From Parachlamydiaceae bacterium (GTDB lineage: Bacteria > Chlamydiota > Chlamydiia > Chlamydiales > Parachlamydiaceae): a DNA stretch of 5,789 nucleotides. The notes under the pieces were generated by a model. The model saw nothing but the letters and a program-made list of their open reading frames with translations, ran no database searches and was not told the DNA's origin. This document shows, piece by piece, positions 1 to 4,894 of the stretch. The stretch lies in contig JACDGH010000179.1 in NCBI GenBank assembly GCA_013815395.1, positions 1 to 5,789 of the forward strand, read 5' to 3'. A program made the translations under genes and the position numbers. Position 1 is the stretch's first letter. Each line of letters opens with the position of its first letter.

Positions 1-509
1 GTTGTAAATATAGGTAAAAGATAACTAGTTGCCTTCGGAAGATTTAAGTTAAATCCAGAAAAATTTACCCATGGAATACATGAAATTGTAAAAATATTGG
101 CTGGAGGATTAGGTTTTGCTAAAAATTGTTTTACACTACTGTACGTTTGAATATCAATCATGTAATTTTGATAGAATTCTGAAAAATTAGGACAGTACTC
201 TGTCCAAATACTAGTAAATGTTTCAGTGTCTTTTTGAAAAATCGTATACATTGGACTCATCGAGTCAAATAAACCAATATTCCCATTTTCATCGATGGCA
301 GTCCGAAATTCTTCATATTTATTAACAATCTTAGATAATAGATAAATCGTAACCGGGTACAATTTGATATTTTTATGTTTTATTTGCCTTATAAGAACTG
401 TGATATCAAGATTCAGGGTCATGCTGTATGAGCAAGGAGTAATATTTAAATAGTGATCAAAATATTCTTTACGAGCCCAACTTGATACGTCTATGATTTC
501 AAACTTCAT
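1..509 (-). CDS. cat: Type A chloramphenicol O-acetyltransferase, C-terminus outside window
   Basis: Reading the minus strand from ATG 507-509 gives 169 uninterrupted residues running off the left edge. They align along their whole length, from memory, with trimeric CAT enzymes, which transfer acetyl from acetyl-CoA to the 3-hydroxyl of chloramphenicol in the cytoplasm. Visible hallmarks are the N-terminal W-x-RKEYFDHY segment (RKEHF in CAT I), LDIT near residue 40, LYPV then FRTA, SPMYTIF, the FTSIWTEY block, and SCIPWVNFSGFNLN, whose Ser143 matches the oxyanion-hole Ser148 of CAT III. Family length is about 215, so roughly 50 residues are missing, including the catalytic HHxxxDG motif; activity therefore cannot be judged. 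A GAGGG ribosome site (519-523) lies 9 nt before the ATG. Some chromosomal CAT-like proteins act on other acceptors, so resistance is inferred, not shown. Confidence 0.9.
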   Translation of the reverse strand, partial: MKFEIIDVSSWARKEYFDHYLNITPCSYSMTLNLDITVLIRQIKHKNIKLYPVTIYLLSKIVNKYEEFRTAIDENGNIGLFDSMSPMYTIFQKDTETFTSIWTEYCPNFSEFYQNYMIDIQTYSSVKQFLAKPNPPANIFTISCIPWVNFSGFNLNLPKATSYLLPIFT

Positions 510-525
510 TATTAACTACCCTCTT

Positions 526-554
526 AATATATATTTACCTTTTCAATCAGACAA
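526..554 (-). promoter_or_regulatory. Predicted sigma-70-type promoter for cat
   Basis: On the minus strand, TTGTCT (549-554) is separated by exactly 17 nt from TATATT (526-531). The site falls in the short gap between the Nudix remnant and cat, 17 nt before the cat ATG, leaving a leader of only about 10 nt that includes the GAGGG ribosome site. It is pattern-based only. AT-rich DNA gives such matches by chance. Confidence 0.4.
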
Positions 555-566
555 AGACCGATTGCT

Positions 567-818
567 TTAGACTAAGCATTTACGGTAAAAAGATTGGCCC
601 GTCAAAGGAAACTCGGCATCTATTCCAAGCTTTTCTTTGGCTTCTCGCCTAACTGTTTCCCTCGGATTTTCGCCAGGTTCTACATGACCGCCTGGAGGTA
701 GCCAAAGTTCAGCTTTCTTATGATCCATTAACAAAACCTTTTTGCGTTCTTGTATGTAAGCCACAATATCTCCTGACATTAAGAAGCAAAACCATACAAC
801 AATTGACAAAATCAGCAC
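567..818 (-). pseudogene. Truncated Nudix hydrolase remnant with damaged Nudix box
   Basis: The frame opens at GTG 816-818 (83 aa). An ATG at 777-779 would give 70 aa and better fits where family similarity begins. Neither start has a clear ribosome site. The segment VLLMDHKKAELWLPPGGHVE is typical of Nudix enzymes, which cleave nucleoside diphosphates linked to another moiety. The Nudix box G-x5-E-x7-RE-U-x-EE-x-GU begins at Gly44: Glu50, Arg58, Glu59, Glu62 and Gly65 are present, but the second Glu of the EE pair, a metal ligand in MutT, is Lys63. The protein ends 17 residues after the box, whereas Nudix domains usually run 130-160 residues, so the C-terminal half is gone. Truncation plus loss of a metal ligand makes hydrolase activity very unlikely. 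It lies upstream of cat on the same strand, 57 nt away. Confidence 0.75.
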
Positions 819-840
819 AAGAGAAATGTTGATTTATGAC

Positions 841-853
841 ACACATCTTGTGT
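841..853. promoter_or_regulatory. Short palindrome ACACA-TCT-TGTGT upstream of the TA operon
   Basis: Arms 841-845 and 849-853 are perfect inverted repeats around a 3-nt centre. The TTGTGT at 848-853 could also be a -35 element for TATATT at 872-877 (18-nt spacer). Its TGTG half-site resembles the neighbouring TCACA-T-TGTGA at 861-871, so it may be a second, weaker operator. This is inference from symmetry only. Confidence 0.35.
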
Positions 854-875
854 TATATCATCACATTGTGATATA
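854..875. promoter_or_regulatory. Operator-like inverted repeat TATATCA-N8-TGATATA
   Basis: Arms 854-860 and 869-875 are perfect 7-bp inverted repeats with an 8-bp spacer, and a second dyad (TCACA-T-TGTGA, 861-871) is nested inside. The site lies 24 nt before the ATG of the XRE-HTH/Panacea gene and between the candidate -35 (TTGTGT, 848-853) and -10 (TATATT, 872-877). XRE-family antitoxins commonly autorepress from such dyads; the HipB operator has a similar arms-plus-N8 layout. A ribosome site GTGAGGA (886-892) follows, 7 nt from the start codon. Binding by the antitoxin is inferred. Confidence 0.6.
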
Positions 876-899
876 TTAAAAGAAAGTGAGGATACTGCA

Positions 900-1688
900 A
901 TGAGTCAAACATTGGGTCATCGACTAAAAAAACTCCGTGAAGAGCACGGGATTAATCAAGAGGATTTGGCTAAGGTGCTTAAATTAGATAGAACCGCCTT
1001 ATCTCTTATTGAAAATGATAAGCGTTCGCTCAAAGTTGAACAACTAGTCAAAATCTCCAAATTCATGAACGTTTCTACTGACGAATTGCTCAATTTGGAA
1101 TCTCCGCTGGAGGTCATCCTAGAAAGAGATATCAACACATCTGCTGTAGAAAAACCCAGCATGCGGATTAGCGTTCCCGCAAAGAATTTAAGAAAATTCA
1201 AAGAAGTCCTTTTATACTTACTAAGTAGAATAGGGGCTAAACCAAATGTTGGTGAAACAGTTCTTTATAAGCTATTGTATTTTATCGATTTCAATTTCTA
1301 TGAAAAATATGAAGAGCAATTGATGGGAGCTACGTACATGAAAAACACATATGGACCAACCCCTCTTGAATTTAAGGAAATAGTCAAAGAAATGGCTGCG
1401 GAAAATGCGTTAGAATTAGTAAAAAGTCAGTATTTCCAGCGAGAGCAGAAAAAATATTTGCCCAGAAGAGACCCAAACCTTAGCATTTTATCAGCGACAG
1501 AAATCAAATGCATTGACGATGTGCTTCATAAACTTGGCAGCATGAATGCTACAGCTATTAGTGAATATTCTCATAAGGATGTTCCTTGGATAGTAACTAA
1601 CCCGAAAGAGATTATCGACTACGAAACAGTTTTCTACAGAACTCCAGATTACAGCGTAAGAGAATATACTGATGATGACCTTCGCTAA
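900..1688 (+). CDS. XRE-family HTH / Panacea (DUF4065, SocA-like) antitoxin
   Basis: The 262-aa protein has two parts. Residues about 5-64 form an XRE/HTH_3 DNA-binding domain (LGHRLKKLREEHGINQEDLA, then SLIEN and VSTDELL). After a linker, residues about 98-245 look like a Panacea/DUF4065 domain: LYKLLYFIDFNFYEKY, KNTYGPTPLEF, and SEYSHKDVPW near residues 221-230. Panacea domains are known as unusually promiscuous antitoxin domains that neutralise unrelated toxins by direct binding, with SocA as a founding example. The N-terminal HTH would repress the operon. The start is supported by GTGAGGA 7 nt upstream and an operator-like palindrome before it. The 3' end overlaps the next gene by 17 nt, implying translational coupling to the toxin. 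Domain assignment is from recalled motifs; which toxin it neutralises is inferred from the neighbour. Confidence 0.85.
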   Translation: MSQTLGHRLKKLREEHGINQEDLAKVLKLDRTALSLIENDKRSLKVEQLVKISKFMNVSTDELLNLESPLEVILERDINTSAVEKPSMRISVPAKNLRKFKEVLLYLLSRIGAKPNVGETVLYKLLYFIDFNFYEKYEEQLMGATYMKNTYGPTPLEFKEIVKEMAAENALELVKSQYFQREQKKYLPRRDPNLSILSATEIKCIDDVLHKLGSMNATAISEYSHKDVPWIVTNPKEIIDYETVFYRTPDYSVREYTDDDLR

Positions 1689-2076
1689 AGTCAGCCGAAG
1701 ACCAGAATTTGACAGAGACCTTAAGCAGCTACTCAAGCGTTATCGCAGTCTGGAAGATGACTTGACGGTTTTCATCAATACTCAACTCGTTTTGCTCCAT
1801 AAGCAAAAAATTGACAACCGCGGCATTGTCCTCATCAACAATTTAGGTATTGAAGAGCCCAAAATTTTCAAACCTGTCAAGTTTGCCTGCAAATCTATTC
1901 ATGGCCGCGGCGCTGCCTCTGGAATCAGACTGACATATGCTTATTTTGAAGAAGCAGACCATATTGAATTCATACAAATTTACTTCAAAGCGGATGATGA
2001 GAATGAGGATTTAGAAGACTCACGATTGTGCTGCTTTGCGCCTTTTTATGCCAGTGTTTTGAAGTCTAATGCGTAA
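1672..2076 (+). CDS. RelE/ParE-superfamily-like toxin
   Basis: The 134-aa product opens with a helical segment (PEFDRDLKQLLKRYRSLEDDL, residues 11-31). The toxin-like core, about 64-113, contains PVKFACKSIHGRGAASGIRL, a YAYFEE strand, then IEFIQIYFKADDENED. Basic residues followed by alternating beta strands and this K-x-D-x-ENED ending match a RelE/ParE-family toxin group I recall; RelE members cut ribosome-bound mRNA, while ParE members poison gyrase. I cannot tell which applies. The start is ATG 1672 or the adjacent ATG 1675; both lie inside the end of the antitoxin gene. A weak AAGAGA site sits at about 1659-1664. About 20 C-terminal residues (from DLEDSRLCCF) go beyond the usual family end. 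Overlap with the Panacea gene strongly suggests a two-gene TA operon in antitoxin-first order. Confidence 0.75.
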   Translation: MMTFAKVSRRPEFDRDLKQLLKRYRSLEDDLTVFINTQLVLLHKQKIDNRGIVLINNLGIEEPKIFKPVKFACKSIHGRGAASGIRLTYAYFEEADHIEFIQIYFKADDENEDLEDSRLCCFAPFYASVLKSNA

Positions 2077-2086
2077 AATTTGCGTA
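2070..2086 (+). repeat. TGCGTA direct-repeat motif, copy 1, upstream of mntA
   Basis: TGCGTAAAATTTGCGTA consists of two TGCGTA hexamers 11 bp apart, one helical turn. It is identical over 17 nt to 3674-3690 and is matched in inverted orientation at 3563-3579. It overlaps the toxin stop codon and precedes the mntA start by 32 nt. A -10-like GATAAT (2096-2101) lies between. A regulator-binding site or the remnant end of a mobile element are both possible. Confidence 0.6.
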
Positions 2087-2118
2087 TTTTGATATGATAA
2101 TCTCAAAGCGGTGAAGAC

Positions 2119-2415
2119 ATGAAAAAAGTAGATACAATTTCAAATATCAAAAAGCGATCATTACCAATTCTACAGCGTCATTCTGTGAAACATGCTGCTA
2201 TTTTTGGATCTTTTGCTCGTGGAGAAGCTAAAGCTCGAAGCGATATTGATTTTCTTATTGAATATGAAGGAAAAAATAAAAGTCTTTTTGATCTTGTTGA
2301 CCTTAAGTCTGAACTAGAGGATTGTTTAGGTAGGAAAGTCGATATCGTTACTTACGGATCGATCTATTGGAGAATACGAGAACGAATTCTAAGCGAGCAG
2401 GTTGTCATCTTGTGA
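2119..2415 (+). CDS. mntA: MNT-domain nucleotidyltransferase antitoxin of the HepT/MntA family
   Basis: The 98-aa protein is a minimal nucleotidyltransferase. It carries the signature GSFARGEAKARSDIDFLI (about residues 30-47), a GS-x10-D-x-D motif whose two Asp bind metal, and a third acidic position in KVDIVTYG near residues 74-81. Its size is normal for MntA. Known MntA proteins inactivate the HEPN RNase toxin HepT by transferring AMP to a Tyr in its RX4-6HXY motif. The start has a GGTGA site (2110-2114) 4 nt before ATG, a short but acceptable spacing. The stop overlaps the GTG start of hepT in a GTGA arrangement, the usual coupled layout. All catalytic residues appear intact, although the partner toxin is broken. 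Confidence 0.93.
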   Translation: MKKVDTISNIKKRSLPILQRHSVKHAAIFGSFARGEAKARSDIDFLIEYEGKNKSLFDLVDLKSELEDCLGRKVDIVTYGSIYWRIRERILSEQVVIL

Positions 2416-2817
2416 AAAAAGATCCCATAGTATTTATTGGACATATCATCGAATCAATTGAGTTAATTGAGGGTTATTCTGAAAAGTTGACGCCCGAAAC
2501 ATTCAAGAAAAATCAAGGCATGCAAGATGCTATTATTAGACGCCTTCAGATCATTGGCGAAGCCGTGAAAAATATTCCATCCAACGTTTAGAACAAAACA
2601 TCAGGAAATTCCTTGGAAGCAGATGGCTGGGATGAGAGATATTTTAGTTCATGAATATTTTGATGTAGATCTACCCCTAACTTGGGCGGTGATTAAGCGA
2701 GAGCTTCCATCGATTAAAGAAAAGCTGCAAAAACTATTCTTCAAAGGCTCTGAGTCTTGTAATGGAATGGGTAGCAATACATCAACAGGAATTAATAAAA
2801 GATTGGAAGCTGACTGA
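2412..2817 (+). pseudogene. hepT: HepT (HEPN) toxin, frameshifted and fused at its 3' end
   Basis: The GTG at 2412-2414, overlapping the mntA stop, starts a HepT-like sequence: KKDPIVFIGHIIESIELIEG, then IIRRLQIIGEAVKNIP. Codon 59 (GTT) is followed by TAG at 2589-2591. Removing one T from the TTT at 2587-2589 restores the family sequence RTKHQEIPWKQMAGMRDILV and the RX4HXY active-site motif (RDILVHEY, about 2635-2658). The N-terminal 59-aa product therefore lacks the RNase motif, so toxin is not expected unless the shift is bypassed or is a sequencing error. HepT similarity ends near 2739 (LQKLF), at a joined length of about 109 residues, normal for the family. The frame then continues as unrelated codons to 2817 because it runs into a DUF4160 fragment read in another frame. 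Confidence 0.88.
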
Positions 2818-2857
2818 AAATCTGCAAGAACCTGAAAAAATATCACCTCTTGAATAA
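2738..2857 (+). pseudogene. 3' remnant of a DUF4160 gene
   Basis: A frame different from hepT, ending at TAA 2855-2857, reads SSKALSLVMEWVAIHQQEL followed by IKDWKLTENL and a KISPLE end. This matches the C-terminal region of DUF4160 proteins as I recall them (a xALxLVxEWAxLHQxEL helix, a W-x-x-A/L segment, then a KIxPLE tail). No start codon, ribosome site or N-terminal half is present; a full DUF4160 protein is about 80-90 aa, so about half is missing. The gene normally sits directly before DUF2442, as it does here with a 3-nt gap. The left boundary coincides with the end of HepT similarity, indicating a deletion join near 2738-2745. It is too short to be functional. Confidence 0.75.
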
Positions 2858-2860
2858 AAA

Positions 2861-3121
2861 GTGTCTTTTATGTTTTATAGAGCTAAGATTGTAAAATGCG
2901 AACCGCATGATGATTATAAATTATGGATTCAGTTTGATGACGGCCTTGCTGGTGAAGTTGATTTAAAAAAACTTGCTGGCAAAGGCGTTTTTTCTGCATG
3001 GAATTCAATTGAATTTTTCAAATCCGTGCATATTGATAAAAAAACACAAACTGTGGCTTGGGGCGAAGACCTTGATCTAGATCCATACGTCTTGAGAAAT
3101 CAAGTCCTTTCTAATGAATAA
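2861..3121 (+). CDS. DUF2442 family protein
   Basis: The 86-aa product (GTG 2861, or 83 aa from ATG 2870) follows the DUF2442 pattern: an N-terminal V-x-x-C/V-x-P segment (KIVKCEPHDDYKLWIQF), a DDGLAGEVDLKKL block, GKGVF, FFKSVHID, and a C-terminal TVAWGEDLDLDPYVL. It is full length for the family. DUF2442 genes often follow a DUF4160 gene as a two-gene cassette, sometimes considered TA-like, but the biochemical role is not established. Here only the tail of that partner remains. Neither start has a clear ribosome site; the gene may depend on translation ending at the DUF4160 stop 3 nt upstream, and after the deletion it may be poorly expressed. A 9-C tract (3127-3135) lies 5 nt after the stop. 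Confidence 0.82.
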   Translation: MSFMFYRAKIVKCEPHDDYKLWIQFDDGLAGEVDLKKLAGKGVFSAWNSIEFFKSVHIDKKTQTVAWGEDLDLDPYVLRNQVLSNE

Positions 3122-3213
3122 AACAGCCCCCCCCCATCTAAACATCACTCCTAACCTAACTCCATTCTGAGAGGAATATGGTAGGCCCATGTGGTTCTTT
3201 AGGGACGATGTAT

Positions 3214-3510
3214 TTAAGTCACTTCTTGTGCATTGGCTTGTATAGTTTTCAATTTTACAAATTGATGCCAACTGTCAAAAAGTTCGAATGCTTGTGCTCC
3301 GGCTCTTTCTAAAAATTCCTTTTCATAAATTTTAAACTCCTCCCCTCGCGGAAGGAATGAAGGAAGCATAGCAGCATATGTAGCTGTTTCAACACTTTCC
3401 CAAGCACAGTTACCCACACTCTGCTTCTCGGTTTCATGCCTACGTGCTTCAATCCACTGACATAGTGGCGTGATTCCTTTCGTACCTAGTTCTTTCAGTC
3501 CCTTGTACAT
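3214..3510 (-). CDS. Hypothetical protein, unrecognised
   Basis: This is a 98-aa frame from ATG 3508-3510 on the minus strand. I do not recognise a family. The sequence looks protein-like: charged helical stretches (QWIEARRHETEKQ, EEFKIYEKEFLERAG), a hydrophobic TYAAMLPSFLP segment, a Trp-containing FDSWHQF near the C-terminus, and no signal peptide or membrane segment. Base composition is less AT-rich than the DUF2608 gene. There is no good ribosome site before the ATG, and TAG lies four codons upstream in frame, so the protein may be the remnant of a longer one or start elsewhere. It converges on DUF2442, with a gap of about 90 bp, and is transcribed alone. It could be a spurious frame; composition argues mildly for coding. 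Confidence 0.5.
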   Translation of the reverse strand: MYKGLKELGTKGITPLCQWIEARRHETEKQSVGNCAWESVETATYAAMLPSFLPRGEEFKIYEKEFLERAGAQAFELFDSWHQFVKLKTIQANAQEVT

Positions 3511-3908
3511 TGATGTATTTGTCTAGGTGATTTGAATAATTAATGAAAGAAATTGAAAAAAATACGCAAAAATTACGCACTTCAAGATCAAAGCCGTATA
3601 TTTTTTGAGAATTATAGGTCGAAAAGTAATAAAGGAATAAATGCGCACATTGCGCCAGTTTGCTGGAGTCAAGTGCGTAAAATTTGCGTAATTGATAAGA
3701 ATGAGGTCTTTTGGAGAACCTATGGAATTCAAGCTGTGAATGAGATATGGGGGCGGCTGGACGTATTCAGAACTTTTGATTGGGGTAAACTCACGGAAAA
3801 GTTACTTTTGTGTTTCTTAAAACCTGGATAAATCTGAAATCATTCAAATTTCTAACTCTTTCAAAAGTATTTGCATTTAGGAATATTTATATATACACTC
3901 CACGAGTA
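3511..3908. other. Intergenic stretch without a credible gene
   Basis: This stretch holds the TGCGTA inverted-repeat structure (3563-3690) and otherwise nothing I can assign. A TTG-started frame across 3553-3831 (92 aa) has no ribosome site, reads through both repeat arms and matches nothing I know. A small dyad GCGCA-CAT-TGCGC lies at 3643-3655 near the middle of the inverted-repeat structure. The end, from about 3830, is very AT-rich. Confidence 0.5.
3563..3690. repeat. 128-bp inverted-repeat structure built from TGCGTA motifs (copies 2 and 3)
   Basis: The left arm 3563-3582 (TACGCAAAAATTACGCACTT) and right arm 3671-3690 (AAGTGCGTAAAATTTGCGTA) are inverted repeats with 18 of 20 positions matching. 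Each arm contains two hexamers 11 bp apart. The right arm's 17-nt core (3674-3690) is identical to the single copy upstream of mntA at 2070-2086, and similarity resumes after a 2-nt gap as TTGATA. The interior has no convincing gene. It may be a MITE-like element, a pair of binding sites, or a remnant of a larger element; no clear target duplication is visible. Confidence 0.6.
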
Positions 3909-4043
3909 GGGTGTAGATTTTGTTTGTATTTTCATGGCTTTCAACTACCTGTAATTCTCACCAAAAATATCCCTTTCTAGAGGAAAAAGGGAATATATTT
4001 GGCAAGAGCTTGAGGCGATGCAAAAACATCAAAATCTACACCC
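3909..4043. mobile_element. MITE-like 135-bp hairpin element flanked by TA
   Basis: The ends are perfect 14-bp terminal inverted repeats, GGGTGTAGATTTTG (3909-3922) and its complement (4030-4043), each flanked by TA (3907-3908 and 4044-4045). Including flanks, 18 of 19 positions pair. The interior also folds back: CCAAAAATATCCCTTT (3961-3976) opposes 3986-4002, leaving a 9-nt tip and a bulge on the left arm, so nearly the whole element is one imperfect hairpin. TA duplications with short terminal repeats are typical of IS630/Tc1-mariner elements and their non-autonomous derivatives. A TTG-started 64-aa frame crossing it is not credible. It sits 71 nt upstream of the DUF2608 gene and could alter its expression. 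No parent transposase is in the window. Confidence 0.62.
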
Positions 4044-4114
4044 TATTCAACGAGTTATCTCAATGGAAAAAGAGATATAGATTAGTTACAGTAATAAAAA
4101 AATTCACGGTATAA

Positions 4115-4894
4115 ATGCGCTATAAGAATAATATTTTTCAAGCTAAAGATTTTAATTTTATTGAGAAATATATTAATAAAGCCGACGAACAAACTCTCGT
4201 TATTTTCGATATTGATGATGTATTAATTACCTCAAGAGATGAGATTTTAAAACCTTATAATAATGAATTTGCAGAGAGGTTGGAGCAAAATTTAGAAAGT
4301 AGATTCTCAGAAGAAGATTGTTTAAGATTATGGAGTACTATTTGGTTGCAACGAAGGAATGATCTTGTAGAACCACAAATAATTCCTCTAATCAATAAAT
4401 TGATTTTAAGAAAAATTAAAATTTTATCTCTCACGAATAGTTGGACTGGAAGTTTTGGCGATATTAAATCTATTGAAGATTGGAGAATTGAAGAATTAAG
4501 CAGATTTGGATATAATTTTGGAGTTTGCTGGGAAGAACAAAAAATTGATATAGAACTAAAGCCCAAGTATCCAAATAGATTCCCTCTTTTTAAGCAGGGT
4601 ATTTTGTTTACCTGCGGGATTTCAAAAGGGCAAACTTTAAAATATTTTATGAAAAAAATTTCTTGGATTCCAAAGAAAATTATTTTTATTGATGATATTC
4701 TTGAAAATATTTATTCAGTAGAAAATTATGCGACAGAAATTGGTATTGATTTTTTAGGTTTCCAATATACATCTGTTAAAGATCAACAGATTTGGCCGTT
4801 GAATAGAATTCGCGCACAAATCCAATTTAAGACCCTCGAAAACGAAAAGATTTGGCTTAGCGATGCAGAGGTAGATAAAAGATATACTACCTAA
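4115..4894 (+). CDS. DUF2608 family HAD-superfamily protein (putative phosphohydrolase)
   Basis: The 259-aa product has HAD motifs in order: motif I LVIFDIDDVL (Asp32 and Asp34), motif II LSLTNS (Thr107), a Lys of motif III in the GISKGQTL region (Lys171), and motif IV IIFIDDILENI (Asp193, Asp194). The block GILFTCG-x-SKG followed by PKKIIFIDD, SVENY and a FLGFQY strand is the pattern I recall for DUF2608, a family seen largely in intracellular bacteria. Members are presumed phosphatases of unknown substrate. Many carry an N-terminal signal peptide; none is visible here, suggesting a cytoplasmic protein or a lost 5' end. The ATG directly follows an in-frame TAA, and there is no evident ribosome site. 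The gene is much more AT-rich than the TA genes and stands alone, 71 nt after the MITE-like element. Confidence 0.83.
   Translation: MRYKNNIFQAKDFNFIEKYINKADEQTLVIFDIDDVLITSRDEILKPYNNEFAERLEQNLESRFSEEDCLRLWSTIWLQRRNDLVEPQIIPLINKLILRKIKILSLTNSWTGSFGDIKSIEDWRIEELSRFGYNFGVCWEEQKIDIELKPKYPNRFPLFKQGILFTCGISKGQTLKYFMKKISWIPKKIIFIDDILENIYSVENYATEIGIDFLGFQYTSVKDQQIWPLNRIRAQIQFKTLENEKIWLSDAEVDKRYTT

Noticed and set aside
803..808. Perfect TTGACA as -35 of the TA promoter
   Set aside because: No matching -10 element lies 16-18 nt downstream; TTGTGT/TATATT across the operator fits better.
956..1736. Minus-strand frames of 81 aa opposite the Panacea and toxin genes
   Set aside because: They are shadows of well-supported plus-strand genes with no protein-like features of their own.
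2586..2592. Programmed +1 frameshift at GTT TAG A in hepT, by analogy with prfB (CTT TGA C)
   Set aside because: The upstream Shine-Dalgarno-like stimulator of prfB is missing, and a simple one-base insertion explains the break. HepT is not known for programmed frameshifting.
3563..3690. CRISPR array
   Set aside because: There are only two inverted motif copies here and one distant copy, with no regular direct repeats and spacers and no cas genes.
3553..3831. 92-aa plus-strand frame starting with TTG
   Set aside because: It reads through both TGCGTA repeat arms, has no ribosome site and resembles no family I know.
3920..4114. 64-aa plus-strand frame starting with TTG
   Set aside because: It begins inside the terminal repeat of the MITE-like hairpin, so its codons are dictated by the palindrome.
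4255..4566. 103-aa minus-strand frame inside the DUF2608 gene
   Set aside because: It lies opposite a recognisable HAD protein and is Ser/Leu/Ile-rich as expected from AT-rich antisense.
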